Positions 1 to 5,414 of a stretch of 31,501 bases of DNA are shown here, piece after piece. Within the stretch, counting starts at the first letter, position 1. The number at the start of each line of letters is the position of its first letter. This DNA comes from a virus, in IMG/VR virus record IMGVR_UViG_3300046501_000129, positions 1-31,501 of that record; one strand, given 5' to 3'. A program made the translations under genes and the position numbers. The notes beneath the pieces are model-generated. The model searched no databases, was not told the DNA's origin, and worked only from the letters and a program-made list of their open reading frames with translations.

Positions 1-1
1 A

Positions 2-757
2 CCGCCGACTGTAGCTGCCGACTTGGGTTGGGATGCAACACGCTCTGATGGTGCCGAAACACTCTCTACCTATCAAGGTGTAACGGAAGCTCGCTATTAT
101 AGCAATAATGCCATGGGTGGCGTTAGCGCGACTACCGACGTAAATTGGATACCTTCTTCGGGCAAGTTCTATTTCGAAGTGGATTTCTTTAAATTTCCAA
201 CGGATCACCGAAACTACTTCAACCTTTATAGCTCTACGAGTTCTGATAATTTTTATTTTGATCTTTACACCCCTACCGGGGCGGTCGTGATGTATCCTAT
301 CAACGAGGGTCCGGTGTACTCCTTCTCGGGCGTAACTTGGACGGCAACAAGCACGCTCGATATTGCTATCGACCAGACGGCAGGCAAGATTTGGTTCCGC
401 ATAAACAATCTCGGGTGGTTCGACCATAATGGTATAGGAACCGCCAATCCCTCGACTGGAACAGGTGGTTGCAATATCGCGGGTGCCGCACTCGATTATG
501 TCTCGCAAGAGTTTGATTTATCTACTGTTACCGGGGCAGAAGTCGAAGTCGGTATCAGACCTACCACGAACGCCAGATCAGCCCCGACAGGATTTCTCCT
601 TATTGACGGCTCGACACCAAGCGATATCGTCACCGGTTCGCTCACCAAGGTCTGGAACGGGACGGCATGGGTGTCAAAAACGGTGAAGGTCTGGAACGGG
701 ACGGCATGGGTGTCAAAACCCTTGAAGGTCCGAACCGCCTCGTCTACTTGGTACTGA
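2..757 (+). CDS. Virion surface/tail-fibre-like protein, C-terminal part (5' end outside window)
   Basis: The frame is open to the left edge, so the gene starts upstream; a TTG at 23 is an internal codon and a poor start. About 200 residues form a beta-rich domain with the pattern of SPRY/B30.2-like modules (alternating aromatic strands such as GKFYFEVDF and TLDIAIDQTAGKIWFRINN). Such modules occur on tail fibres and capsid decorations, where they may bind a surface ligand. The C-terminus holds two exact copies of KVWNGTAWVSK followed by a degenerate third unit and ends in TWY. No catalytic motif is visible. It lies before an early-gene region, so it probably closes a late structural operon to the left. 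A fibre or baseplate-associated role is inferred from domain type only. Confidence 0.6.
   Translation, partial: PPTVAADLGWDATRSDGAETLSTYQGVTEARYYSNNAMGGVSATTDVNWIPSSGKFYFEVDFFKFPTDHRNYFNLYSSTSSDNFYFDLYTPTGAVVMYPINEGPVYSFSGVTWTATSTLDIAIDQTAGKIWFRINNLGWFDHNGIGTANPSTGTGGCNIAGAALDYVSQEFDLSTVTGAEVEVGIRPTTNARSAPTGFLLIDGSTPSDIVTGSLTKVWNGTAWVSKTVKVWNGTAWVSKPLKVRTASSTWY
647..757 (+). repeat. 39-base in-frame tandem repeat in the fibre-like gene
   Basis: A 33-base segment at 647-679 recurs exactly at 686-718, a period of 39 bases or 13 residues. A third, diverged unit starts at 725 with AAGGTCCGAAC. The repeat encodes the KVWNGTAWVSK units at the protein end. Exact nucleotide identity of the first two units suggests a recent duplication. 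Confidence 0.85.
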
Positions 758-770
758 TCGCAAGAAATAT

Positions 771-834
771 GAAATAATTTGAAATTAGATGTTGACCTTT
801 CTTTGAACTTACTATAAAAACGAATTATAGAGAG
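771..834 (+). promoter_or_regulatory. Early promoter cassette, copy 1
   Basis: An AT-rich upstream element GAAATAATTTGAAATT (771-786) precedes -35 TTGACC (792-797), a 17-base spacer, -10 TAAAAA (815-820), six bases, then ATAGAGAG (827-834) around the likely transcription start. The same arrangement recurs six more times in the window. It drives the gene starting at 856. Confidence 0.8.
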
Positions 835-855
835 ATTCAGAGAAAGGTTCTCATC

Positions 856-1233
856 ATGACATACGAACTTTCGCAGAAAGACGAACTCATTTCCATCCTC
901 GTAGAACAGTACAAGAGCGCCTACGGCTTCAAGCCACGCGGGGACGCCTACACGCGTCTGACCGAGATGTCCTACGCCGAACTTCAGCAAGAAGCCGAAT
1001 ACATGAACGTCGTTGTCGAGCAGTCGATTAAAGACGACGAAGATCGTGAAAATCGCGCCGTCGTCAAGTTCCTCTCGCGCATTGCCGAAAACCTCGGTCT
1101 CGGTGCCGCCGACGAAGCCACCGCCTATCGTTGGCTGTTGCAGTCCGAAGACATGGCGGATGAGCCCGACCAAGAACACATCGAATACAACTTCGGTCTC
1201 CCCTACGGTTACCTGAAAGGAAGGTATGCATGA
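856..1233 (+). CDS. Early phage protein of unknown function, 125 aa
   Basis: First gene after early promoter copy 1. The start is set by GAAAGG ten bases ahead of the ATG. The protein is acidic and mostly helical in character, with a YKSAYGFKPRG segment near residues 15-25 that resembles a motif in small early proteins of other phages. A central glutamate-rich helix follows (about 40-65), and the end is tyrosine- and glycine-rich (NFGLPYGYLKGRY). There are no membrane segments, cysteine pairs or catalytic motifs. Its stop overlaps the next start by four bases, so the two are translationally coupled. Function unknown; early expression suggests a host-takeover or regulatory role, which is inference. 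Confidence 0.8.
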   Translation: MTYELSQKDELISILVEQYKSAYGFKPRGDAYTRLTEMSYAELQQEAEYMNVVVEQSIKDDEDRENRAVVKFLSRIAENLGLGAADEATAYRWLLQSEDMADEPDQEHIEYNFGLPYGYLKGRYA

Positions 1234-1445
1234 TCGAAGTCGAAACGACTAAATTCTTCGCGGTTCGGCGCGTCCACGGCGGTTGGTACACCACCGATTA
1301 TGGTGCTGGTCTGGTGCCGAATGTGCTGGACGCAGAACGCTTCGGCGCAATCGTTGATGCCATTCAGGTCGCCGACCCGGAGAAGGACGAAATAGTCCAT
1401 GCCGAAGTCACGATCAAAGTTAGCATCGTAGAAAATTCGAAATAA
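1230..1445 (+). CDS. Small early protein of unknown function, 71 aa
   Basis: Begins in an ATGA overlap with the preceding gene and is preceded by GGAAGG. It encodes a soluble 71-residue protein with no recognised domain. The last codons (Asn-Ser-Lys-stop) lie inside the upstream element of the next promoter cassette: TCG AAA TAA is part of the conserved TTCGAAATAATTT. The gene ending at 30889 finishes the same way. Function unknown. Confidence 0.75.
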   Translation: MIEVETTKFFAVRRVHGGWYTTDYGAGLVPNVLDAERFGAIVDAIQVADPEKDEIVHAEVTIKVSIVENSK

Positions 1446-1502
1446 TTTCAAATTCCCTGTTGACATTGTCCGGGGAATTTTTTAAATTAATGGCATAGAG
1501 AG
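1439..1502 (+). promoter_or_regulatory. Early promoter cassette, copy 2
   Basis: Upstream element GAAATAATTTCAAATT (1439-1454), -35 TTGACA (1460-1465), 17-base spacer, -10 TAAATT (1483-1488), six bases, ATAGAGAG (1495-1502). A terminator-like hairpin overlaps it. It drives the genes from 1524 onward. Confidence 0.85.
1450..1483 (+). terminator. Terminator hairpin enclosing the next promoter's -35 box
   Basis: AAATTCCC (1450-1457) pairs with GGGAATTT (1473-1480), and the T-tract runs 1478-1483. The 15-base loop contains TTGACA (1460-1465), the -35 box of early promoter copy 2. It would end transcription of the 856-1445 pair just as the next transcript begins. Confidence 0.6.
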
Positions 1503-1523
1503 AAACAAAGAAAGGCTTCTGCC

Positions 1524-1814
1524 ATGAAATTCGAACGTTCTTCCTTCCTCTACTCCAGCATGTGGTTGACCTACGTCATGCCAGACGGCACCAACCAGTT
1601 CATCGCCCGGTTCCGCGCCGGTAACAAGAACTCCAAAGCTTCCTTCTTGACGTTCCTGATCAACAACTTCTCTGTTGAAGAGTATGTTGAGCGTCTTGAA
1701 GTGCGTCGTGAAGCGCCGTTGACCATCCTCGAAAGCAAGGGCTATGTTAGCCCGAACATGAAAAAAGCCGCCAAGCTTCGTGAGCTTGCCGCCGCCTTCC
1801 GCGTTGCTGCCTAA
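1524..1814 (+). CDS. Small basic early protein of unknown function, 96 aa
   Basis: First gene after early promoter copy 2. GAAAGG precedes the ATG by eight bases, in a leader of the GAAAGGNNTC type shared by many early genes here. The protein is basic, with an N-terminal aromatic/beta-type half (residues 1-45) and a helical C-terminal half rich in Lys, Arg and Ala (60-96). No cysteine motif, membrane segment or enzyme signature is seen. The basic helical end could bind nucleic acid, but that is speculation. Function unknown. Confidence 0.8.
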   Translation: MKFERSSFLYSSMWLTYVMPDGTNQFIARFRAGNKNSKASFLTFLINNFSVEEYVERLEVRREAPLTILESKGYVSPNMKKAAKLRELAAAFRVAA

Positions 1815-1831
1815 TCGAAAGGGCCTCAAAG

Positions 1832-1981
1832 ATGTACGCCACCCAAGAAACCGTCTACCGCGAATATTCGTCGGCTCGCTGGAACTACTGGACCTATGTC
1901 GATGGTCTTCGCTATCCGATCAGCCAGTTCCAGCACGACAAGATGATCTATCAGGGCGCAAAGAGCGTCACGGTCAAGTGA
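1832..1981 (+). CDS. Tiny aromatic-rich early protein, 49 aa
   Basis: A 49-residue frame that begins at ATG 1832 after AAAGGGCCTC, the same initiation leader used at 2852. The product is strikingly aromatic (seven Tyr, three Trp) and has no hydrophobic stretch long enough for a membrane helix. It sits 17 bases after the previous stop and 11 before the next start, in the same direction. Function unknown; support comes from the initiation site and tight packing. Confidence 0.65.
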   Translation: MYATQETVYREYSSARWNYWTYVDGLRYPISQFQHDKMIYQGAKSVTVK

Positions 1982-1992
1982 AGGGGCCTCTC

Positions 1993-2187
1993 ATGAAGAT
2001 CAAAGAAATCCTTAACCGGCTTGAGCGGTCCATCGTGAACCAAGGGCGCATTGTCGATTGGGAAAACTTGAGAGACATGGTCAATAATGCGACCGGTTCT
2101 GAACTACCAGCGTCAAAGCTCGACACGGCGACACAACAGCTCGTCAACCGGCTTCACAAAAAAGCCGACTATCTCCTGAAGAGATAA
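1993..2187 (+). CDS. Small helical early protein of unknown function, 64 aa
   Basis: The ATG at 1993 follows AAGGGGCCTCTC, another copy of the shared early initiation leader; the frame is open further upstream but that part overlaps the 1524 and 1832 genes. The 64-residue product looks entirely helical and amphipathic, with basic ends (MKIKEILNRLERS and LHKKADYLLKR). Last gene of the transcript from early promoter copy 2, just ahead of copy 3. Function unknown. Confidence 0.7.
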   Translation: MKIKEILNRLERSIVNQGRIVDWENLRDMVNNATGSELPASKLDTATQQLVNRLHKKADYLLKR

Positions 2188-2190
2188 TTC

Positions 2191-2254
2191 GAAATAATTT
2201 GAAATTTCCTCTTGACCATAATTCGTTTTGGTTCTATGTTCTAATCATAGAGAG
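2191..2254 (+). promoter_or_regulatory. Early promoter cassette, copy 3
   Basis: Upstream element GAAATAATTTGAAATT (2191-2206), -35 TTGACC (2212-2217), 17-base spacer with AATTCGTT, -10 TATGTT (2235-2240), CTAATC, then ATAGAGAGAAACGA from 2247. Copy 7 (30883-30946) has the same bases from the end of the -10 through AAACGA. Confidence 0.85.
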
Positions 2255-2272
2255 AAACGAGAGACGCGAGAC

Positions 2273-2371
2273 GTGCTTCCCCTCCTGAAGAAAAAGCTTT
2301 TGTTTGTAGTCTACCCGATCTTCTCGATTGAAGATATCGTAACAGAGATCGTCTCGCTGATTGCCTTCTAA
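2273..2371 (+). CDS. Possible 32-aa hydrophobic leader peptide
   Basis: A GTG-initiated frame of 32 residues lies in the otherwise long leader between promoter copy 3 and the gene at 2397. The product begins with basic LLKKK and is then mostly hydrophobic (Leu, Val, Ile, Phe), like a micro membrane peptide. GAGACGCGAG upstream is only a weak ribosome site. It could be a real small peptide, a translated leader, or chance. Low confidence. Confidence 0.3.
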   Translation: MLPLLKKKLLFVVYPIFSIEDIVTEIVSLIAF

Positions 2372-2396
2372 CCCAACCGAAAAGAGAGATACCGCC

Positions 2397-2747
2397 ATGG
2401 GCGAATATGTTTACAAAGTCACCGCCAAGACCGTCAAGCTCACAGACGGCACGAAAGCCAACGTTGCCGTGTTCGCCTACAAGCCCTACGGTTGGGATAG
2501 CGACGGCTTGAACGGCAAGATGTACTTCCAGACCGGTTGCCCCGCTGCTGAACGTTTCGTGAAGGGCAAGAACTACACAGGCAAGGTCGTCCTCGGCGGT
2601 CTTAAAGACGGCAAGCTCTATGTCGGTTCGACCGTCGCCAAGAAATGCACAAGAGGCACCCTGACCGGCTACGAATTCGAATTCATAATGGCAGATGCCG
2701 GTGTCCCGGTTAACATGCCAGTCGGCACCAACGTTGCCTTCGTCTAA
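2397..2747 (+). CDS. Early protein of unknown function, 116 aa
   Basis: The ATG at 2397 has AAAGAGAGA about eight bases upstream; twelve upstream codons in the same frame lack a good start. The protein is Lys/Gly/Val-rich with regularly alternating hydrophobic positions (YKVTAKTVKLTDGTKANVAVF, GKVVLGGLKDGKLYVGS), which suggests an all-beta fold. Two cysteines (in TGCPAA and KKCTRG) are not in a zinc-binding arrangement. It is transcribed from early promoter copy 3. No family recognised; function unknown. Confidence 0.8.
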   Translation: MGEYVYKVTAKTVKLTDGTKANVAVFAYKPYGWDSDGLNGKMYFQTGCPAAERFVKGKNYTGKVVLGGLKDGKLYVGSTVAKKCTRGTLTGYEFEFIMADAGVPVNMPVGTNVAFV

Positions 2748-2851
2748 CCCCAAATTGTTGCTCGTACCCGCCACATGTTTGTGGTTGGGTGCCAGCAATC
2801 TTGCCGAAAGCATCTAGGCATAATACGTCTAACCCAAGAAAGGGCCTCAAC

Positions 2852-3094
2852 ATGAAATTCCCAAAATACGTTCTTAGTGCTTCCGGCAGTGTCACAGCAC
2901 CGCACCTCGATATCATTCTTCGTTCCGATGACCATGAACTGGCGATAGAACATGCGAAGGAGATCGCCGGTCGCCTCTTTGAGGTTGGTTACTTCGCCTT
3001 TGACGTGTTTGAAGTCAGCCCCGATGGTGACAAGTTCAATGTCGGACTTCGCGTCGAGCGACCGGCTCCGGTAGTCATCGTTTGCAAGCGATGA
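2852..3094 (+). CDS. Small early protein of unknown function, 80 aa
   Basis: The ATG at 2852 is preceded by AAAGGGCCTC, the shared early initiation leader. The product alternates beta-type segments with a central helix (HELAIEHAKEIAGRLFEVG, about 28-46), compatible with a small alpha/beta domain. Its stop overlaps the next start (ATGA at 3091). Bases 2748-2851 upstream hold no clear gene; CATAATAC near 2820 resembles a -10 box but has no convincing -35. Function unknown. Confidence 0.75.
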   Translation: MKFPKYVLSASGSVTAPHLDIILRSDDHELAIEHAKEIAGRLFEVGYFAFDVFEVSPDGDKFNVGLRVERPAPVVIVCKR

Positions 3095-3192
3095 CAATGG
3101 AGATGATCTTACAAGCTGGTGGCGGGGCTTTGATCTTCGCCATGATGGTTGCGTTGATGGTGATCGCCGTCCACAACGAAATGAAAGGTTAA
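3091..3192 (+). CDS. Single-span membrane microprotein, 33 aa
   Basis: Starts in an ATGA overlap with the gene before and ends one base inside the terminator stem. The product has a glycine-containing N-terminus and one hydrophobic span of about 20 residues (GALIFAMMVALMVIAVH), with a short polar tail NEMKG. It is probably an inner-membrane microprotein. Coupling and position as last gene of the transcript support it; function unknown. Confidence 0.6.
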   Translation: MTMEMILQAGGGALIFAMMVALMVIAVHNEMKG

Positions 3193-3219
3193 ACCCGGGT
3201 TCATCGCCCGGGTTTTTTT
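3191..3219 (+). terminator. Strong intrinsic terminator between convergent early operons
   Basis: AAACCCGGG (3191-3199) pairs with CCCGGGTTT (3207-3215) around loop TTCATCG, and seven T run 3213-3219. The loop holds TCA, which on the minus strand is the TGA stop of the convergent gene 3201-3392. On the minus strand only a short T-run follows, so it may work weakly in that direction. Confidence 0.9.
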
Positions 3220-3392
3220 GTATCAATCTTTTCGATCAGTATCCGGGCATCGGCTTCGGTGTTGCAGATCGCCACCTCATTCCTGAACCATTGCGGGGCA
3301 CCAAACATGCCGGTGTTCCAGACCTGAGAGACGACCTTGACCTTACCGTTCCACGGCTCGATTTCGTAGGTAACGGTTCCTAGCTCGGTCAA
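3201..3392 (-). CDS. Small early protein of unknown function, 63 aa (TTG start)
   Basis: Last gene of the minus-strand operon. The chosen start is TTG at 3392, overlapping the previous gene's TGA in TTGA and preceded by AGAAGGA; a longer reading from 3458 would overlap the upstream gene heavily. The product is beta-rich and tryptophan-containing (TVTYEIEPWNGKVKVVSQVW) with an acidic/basic helix at the end. Its stop codon lies in the loop of the terminator shared with the plus-strand operon. Function unknown. Confidence 0.6.
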   Translation of the reverse strand: MTELGTVTYEIEPWNGKVKVVSQVWNTGMFGAPQWFRNEVAICNTEADARILIEKIDTKKPGR

Positions 3393-3550
3393 TCCTTCTT
3401 CTCCGCGTGAGTGTCTTCGACCAATGTATGGACCGAAATAGCAGCGGTCCGCCACCACTCCCGAAGCTCTTCCAGCGAGTCGGTTTCAAACCGCACTTCG
3501 ACGTTTGGATTCCAGCTACTGCTTTCAAGCACCCGGTATCGTTTACTCAT
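3389..3550 (-). CDS. Small early protein of unknown function, 53 aa
   Basis: A short minus-strand frame starting at ATG 3550 inside the stop of the 130-aa gene (ATGA) and ending in a TTGA overlap with the next gene. Product of 53 residues: a basic start MSKRYRVLESS, then an acidic amphipathic helix with Trp-Trp (LEELREWWRTA). The two flanking four-base overlaps are the main evidence that it is real. Function unknown. Confidence 0.6.
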   Translation of the reverse strand: MSKRYRVLESSSWNPNVEVRFETDSLEELREWWRTAAISVHTLVEDTHAEKKD

Positions 3551-3939
3551 TCGGTCTCTCCTTCGTACTTTGCCTTCAGCTTGGCAAGTGTCGCCCGCTC
3601 CTGTTCTTCCTTGTCCTTGGCTTTCTGTTCGGCGGTCGCTGCCTTCTTCTTCTTGCGTTCTTCAGACTGGCGCGCATAGTAAAGACGCTTTGAATATTCG
3701 GAGTCGTTCTCCGCGCGGCGGAACATAAATTGGAGTTCGGTTGGGTTATAATCGTACGTCGAAATGAACATCGTCACATCATCCATGGTCAGATGAGGAT
3801 GAGCTTCCTTCACCTCTTCCCATTTACTGAGAATATAGGACAGGTTGACATGGTCGCTATGCCGAGTGAACTCATGTGGCACATCGAAATACATGGCGTC
3901 TTCTCGCGTCTCGCGCGGAATATTTGGATCATCGATCAT
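3547..3939 (-). CDS. Unknown early protein with charged coiled-coil tail, 130 aa
   Basis: Third gene of the minus operon, coupled to the DUF262 gene through an ATGA overlap at 3936-3939. Residues 1-75 look globular (DDVTMFISTYDYNPTELQFMFRRAE); residues 80-130 are almost wholly Lys, Glu, Ala, Gln and Arg and should form a long charged helix or coiled coil. No membrane segment or catalytic signature. Coupling to the DUF262 protein hints at a shared function, possibly a complex, which is inference only. Confidence 0.75.
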   Translation of the reverse strand: MIDDPNIPRETREDAMYFDVPHEFTRHSDHVNLSYILSKWEEVKEAHPHLTMDDVTMFISTYDYNPTELQFMFRRAENDSEYSKRLYYARQSEERKKKKAATAEQKAKDKEEQERATLAKLKAKYEGETE

Positions 3940-4457
3940 GCGCGTTCGTCTTCCTTATGGGCGGTCCCGCCGAAGTTTAGCATGTTGTAATATTCGCGAA
4001 GATAGGTTTCATCTTCGGATTGGGTTTCATAGCTGGCGAAGACCGTCGTCATTTCGAACATGCGACGATCCACGTCGGTCACCTCGGAATAGAGGAAGCC
4101 GAAGACCTTGAACTTGCCGTCAAGGTAGTCCTGAAGGGCGGTCATGCGCTGCTGTCCATCAATCAGAAGGTTGTCGTATGGAGAACCGATTTCCGCCGTG
4201 TTGTAGGTGAAGGTTCCAAGGTTGATGCCGCGCCATGCCGATTCCATGAAGGAAATCTGCTGGCGTTCAGTCCAGACCTTGCCGCGCTGCCAAGTCGGCA
4301 GGAAGAAGCCCATGATTTCACGATAGCCGAAGTTGTTCTCGGTGAACGACTTCCCGGCAAGATATTCCTTGCGGCGATGGATCGGACCCGCCATCGTTGA
4401 GTTGTAGGATCGTCCAAGATCAACCCGTTCGGGCATCAGACGTAAAGAGGTTGTCAT
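3936..4457 (-). CDS. Stand-alone DUF262 (GmrS-like/ParB-like) protein, 173 aa
   Basis: Second gene of the minus early operon, overlapping both neighbours by four bases. The DUF262 signature is clear: P-T-W-Q-R at residues 54-58, then a Trp and helix (VWTERQQISFMESAW), and the hallmark I-D-G-Q-Q-R at 99-104 followed by a helix. In known systems DUF262 forms the nucleotide-dependent half of GmrSD-type modification-dependent restriction enzymes and related SspE/BrxU-type effectors, usually fused or paired with a DUF1524 HNH nuclease. No DUF1524 is seen here, and the protein is far shorter than those effectors. In a phage early operon it may interfere with such defences or act on the host; that is inference. 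Confidence 0.75.
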   Translation of the reverse strand: MTTSLRLMPERVDLGRSYNSTMAGPIHRRKEYLAGKSFTENNFGYREIMGFFLPTWQRGKVWTERQQISFMESAWRGINLGTFTYNTAEIGSPYDNLLIDGQQRMTALQDYLDGKFKVFGFLYSEVTDVDRRMFEMTTVFASYETQSEDETYLREYYNMLNFGGTAHKEDERA

Positions 4458-4657
4458 TTCAATCCTTCCGGATAGGCTTGCTCGCGAATATCTTGCGGAA
4501 GCATGCGATAGATTTCTTTGTCGGTGAGGCTGTCGAGCGGAACGGAACAGGTTCCTTGACGATAGACAAGGACGTACTTGACGCCGTCGATCACGCCTTT
4601 GAAGTCTTTATGGGTTTTGGAGTAGAGTTTTTTCAGAAGCTTTTCACGAGTGAACAT
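4454..4657 (-). CDS. Small basic early protein of unknown function, 67 aa
   Basis: First gene of the minus early operon, 22 bases after the conserved ATAGAG of promoter copy 4. The leader AAAGAGAG precedes the ATG. The product is basic at its N-terminus (MFTREKLLKKLYSKTHKDFKG), with a beta-like middle (GVKYVLVYRQGT) and an acidic/helical end. Its stop overlaps the DUF262 start by four bases. No family recognised; function unknown. Confidence 0.75.
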   Translation of the reverse strand: MFTREKLLKKLYSKTHKDFKGVIDGVKYVLVYRQGTCSVPLDSLTDKEIYRMLPQDIREQAYPEGLK

Positions 4658-4674
4658 ATTCGCTCTCTTTCTAA

Positions 4675-4692
4675 CAGGTTCTCTATAACCTG
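4675..4692. promoter_or_regulatory. Inverted repeat over the start point of the DUF262 operon promoter
   Basis: CAGGTT and AACCTG flank CTCTAT exactly, centred on the conserved ATAGAG start region and touching the -10 box. It could be an operator for a dimeric repressor or form a 5' RNA structure. None of the other six cassette copies has it. Confidence 0.5.
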
Positions 4693-4721
4693 TTTTTAGA
4701 ACGAATTCTGCTTCCTGTCAA
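4679..4721 (-). promoter_or_regulatory. Early promoter cassette, copy 4 (DUF262 operon)
   Basis: On the minus strand: TTGACA (4721-4716), 17-base spacer ending GAATTCGTTC, -10 TAAAAA (4698-4693), CAGGTT, ATAGAG (4686-4681). It matches the plus-strand copies in all spacings but lacks the full GAAATAATTTGAAATT element, having only AT-rich TTTAAATAATGA upstream. Confidence 0.85.
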
Positions 4722-4735
4722 TCATTATTTAAAAT

Positions 4736-4772
4736 AAAAAACGCTAGGTCGATCACAAAGACCAACCTAGCG
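4736..4772 (-). terminator. Intrinsic terminator, minus strand
   Basis: On the minus strand CGCTAGGT pairs with ACCTAGCG (4742-4749 and 4765-4772), followed by six T (4741-4736). It ends transcription of the gene at 4802-5053 just before the DUF262 operon promoter. Confidence 0.85.
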
Positions 4773-4801
4773 CTGCTCCCCAAAACGCGGGGTAAACTTG
4801 A

Positions 4802-5053
4802 TTACGCGTTCGCCGTGACGAAGTTCCGGGTGATGTAGTTGGCGCGTTCGATATCACGTTCGATCACATCCAACACCACCCCGGCTTCAACGAATGGCTT
4901 CATACTCTTGCCACCGACTCCACCATCGAAACCGGCGACAAGCAACGCAGCACTGTTGATCATTTCAAGAACGTCGCTAAACCTGACAAAGTCTCCACCG
5001 TTCGTTTCGGAGACTCCGCCTTCAGCGACGGTATACCGCACCAATTTCAGCAT
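4802..5053 (-). CDS. Unknown phage protein, 83 aa
   Basis: Minus-strand gene between two minus-strand terminators, with GGGAG eight bases before its ATG. The product has a hydrophobic/glycine-rich middle (AALLVAGFDGGVGG, about 35-48) and a helical second half (VVLDVIERDIERANYITRNF). The middle is too polar for a sure membrane helix. I see no convincing promoter in 5054-5098; it may depend on read-through of the terminator at 5099-5127. Function unknown. Confidence 0.65.
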   Translation of the reverse strand: MLKLVRYTVAEGGVSETNGGDFVRFSDVLEMINSAALLVAGFDGGVGGKSMKPFVEAGVVLDVIERDIERANYITRNFVTANA

Positions 5054-5098
5054 CTATTATTCTCCCAATGTTGTTCCCAACGCGAGGGAGTAAAGCAC

Positions 5099-5127
5099 AA
5101 AAAGTTTTTGGGGAGAACCCCAAAAAT
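5099..5127 (-). terminator. Intrinsic terminator, minus strand
   Basis: TTTTTGGGG and CCCCAAAAA (5106-5114 and 5119-5127) enclose a four-base loop; on the minus strand a C and then a T-run (5104-5099) follow. It ends the transcript of gene 5141-5347. Confidence 0.85.
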
Positions 5128-5140
5128 GATTAAAAGTTGT

Positions 5141-5347
5141 TCATGCTAAAGCGCGGTAAATGGCGGCGTAACGCTTGTCAAAGGCGACGTTTCTTGCGTG
5201 ACGTGCCTCATCAACTTCGGCTTTACTGATCACCCCGGAGATAAGGTAACGACGGTTCTTTGCGCCAACCCGTCGCTCAAGTTTCTTACTAGCCTTGAAC
5301 AGGATGTCAAGTGCGCCGAAGATTTCGTGGTTTACCTTGCGTGCCAT
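5141..5347 (-). CDS. Small basic early protein of unknown function, 68 aa
   Basis: A monocistronic minus-strand unit: promoter copy 5 ends at about 5371, AAAGAGG lies ahead of the ATG at 5347, and a terminator follows at 5127. The longer frame from 5401 would start upstream of the promoter's start point, so 5347 is chosen. The 68-residue product is strongly basic and helical (FKASKKLERRVGAKNRRYL, DEARHARNVAFDKRYAAIYRALA), so nucleic-acid binding is possible. Function unknown. Confidence 0.75.
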   Translation of the reverse strand: MARKVNHEIFGALDILFKASKKLERRVGAKNRRYLISGVISKAEVDEARHARNVAFDKRYAAIYRALA

Positions 5348-5370
5348 GGATGTCAGACCTCTTTGGTTGC

Positions 5371-5411
5371 CTCTATAACTCGTTATTAAAACGAATTCCA
5401 AGACCTGTCAA
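5371..5411 (-). promoter_or_regulatory. Early promoter cassette, copy 5
   Basis: Minus strand: TTGACA (5411-5406), 17-base spacer ending AATTCGTTT, -10 TAATAA (5388-5383), CGAGTT, ATAGAG (5376-5371). It drives gene 5141-5347. Confidence 0.85.
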
Positions 5412-5414
5412 GCG

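Noticed and set aside
3936-4657. Complete GmrSD-type restriction system or toxin-antitoxin pair
   Set aside because: Only the DUF262 half is present; neither neighbour shows a DUF1524/HNH nuclease or a known antitoxin motif.
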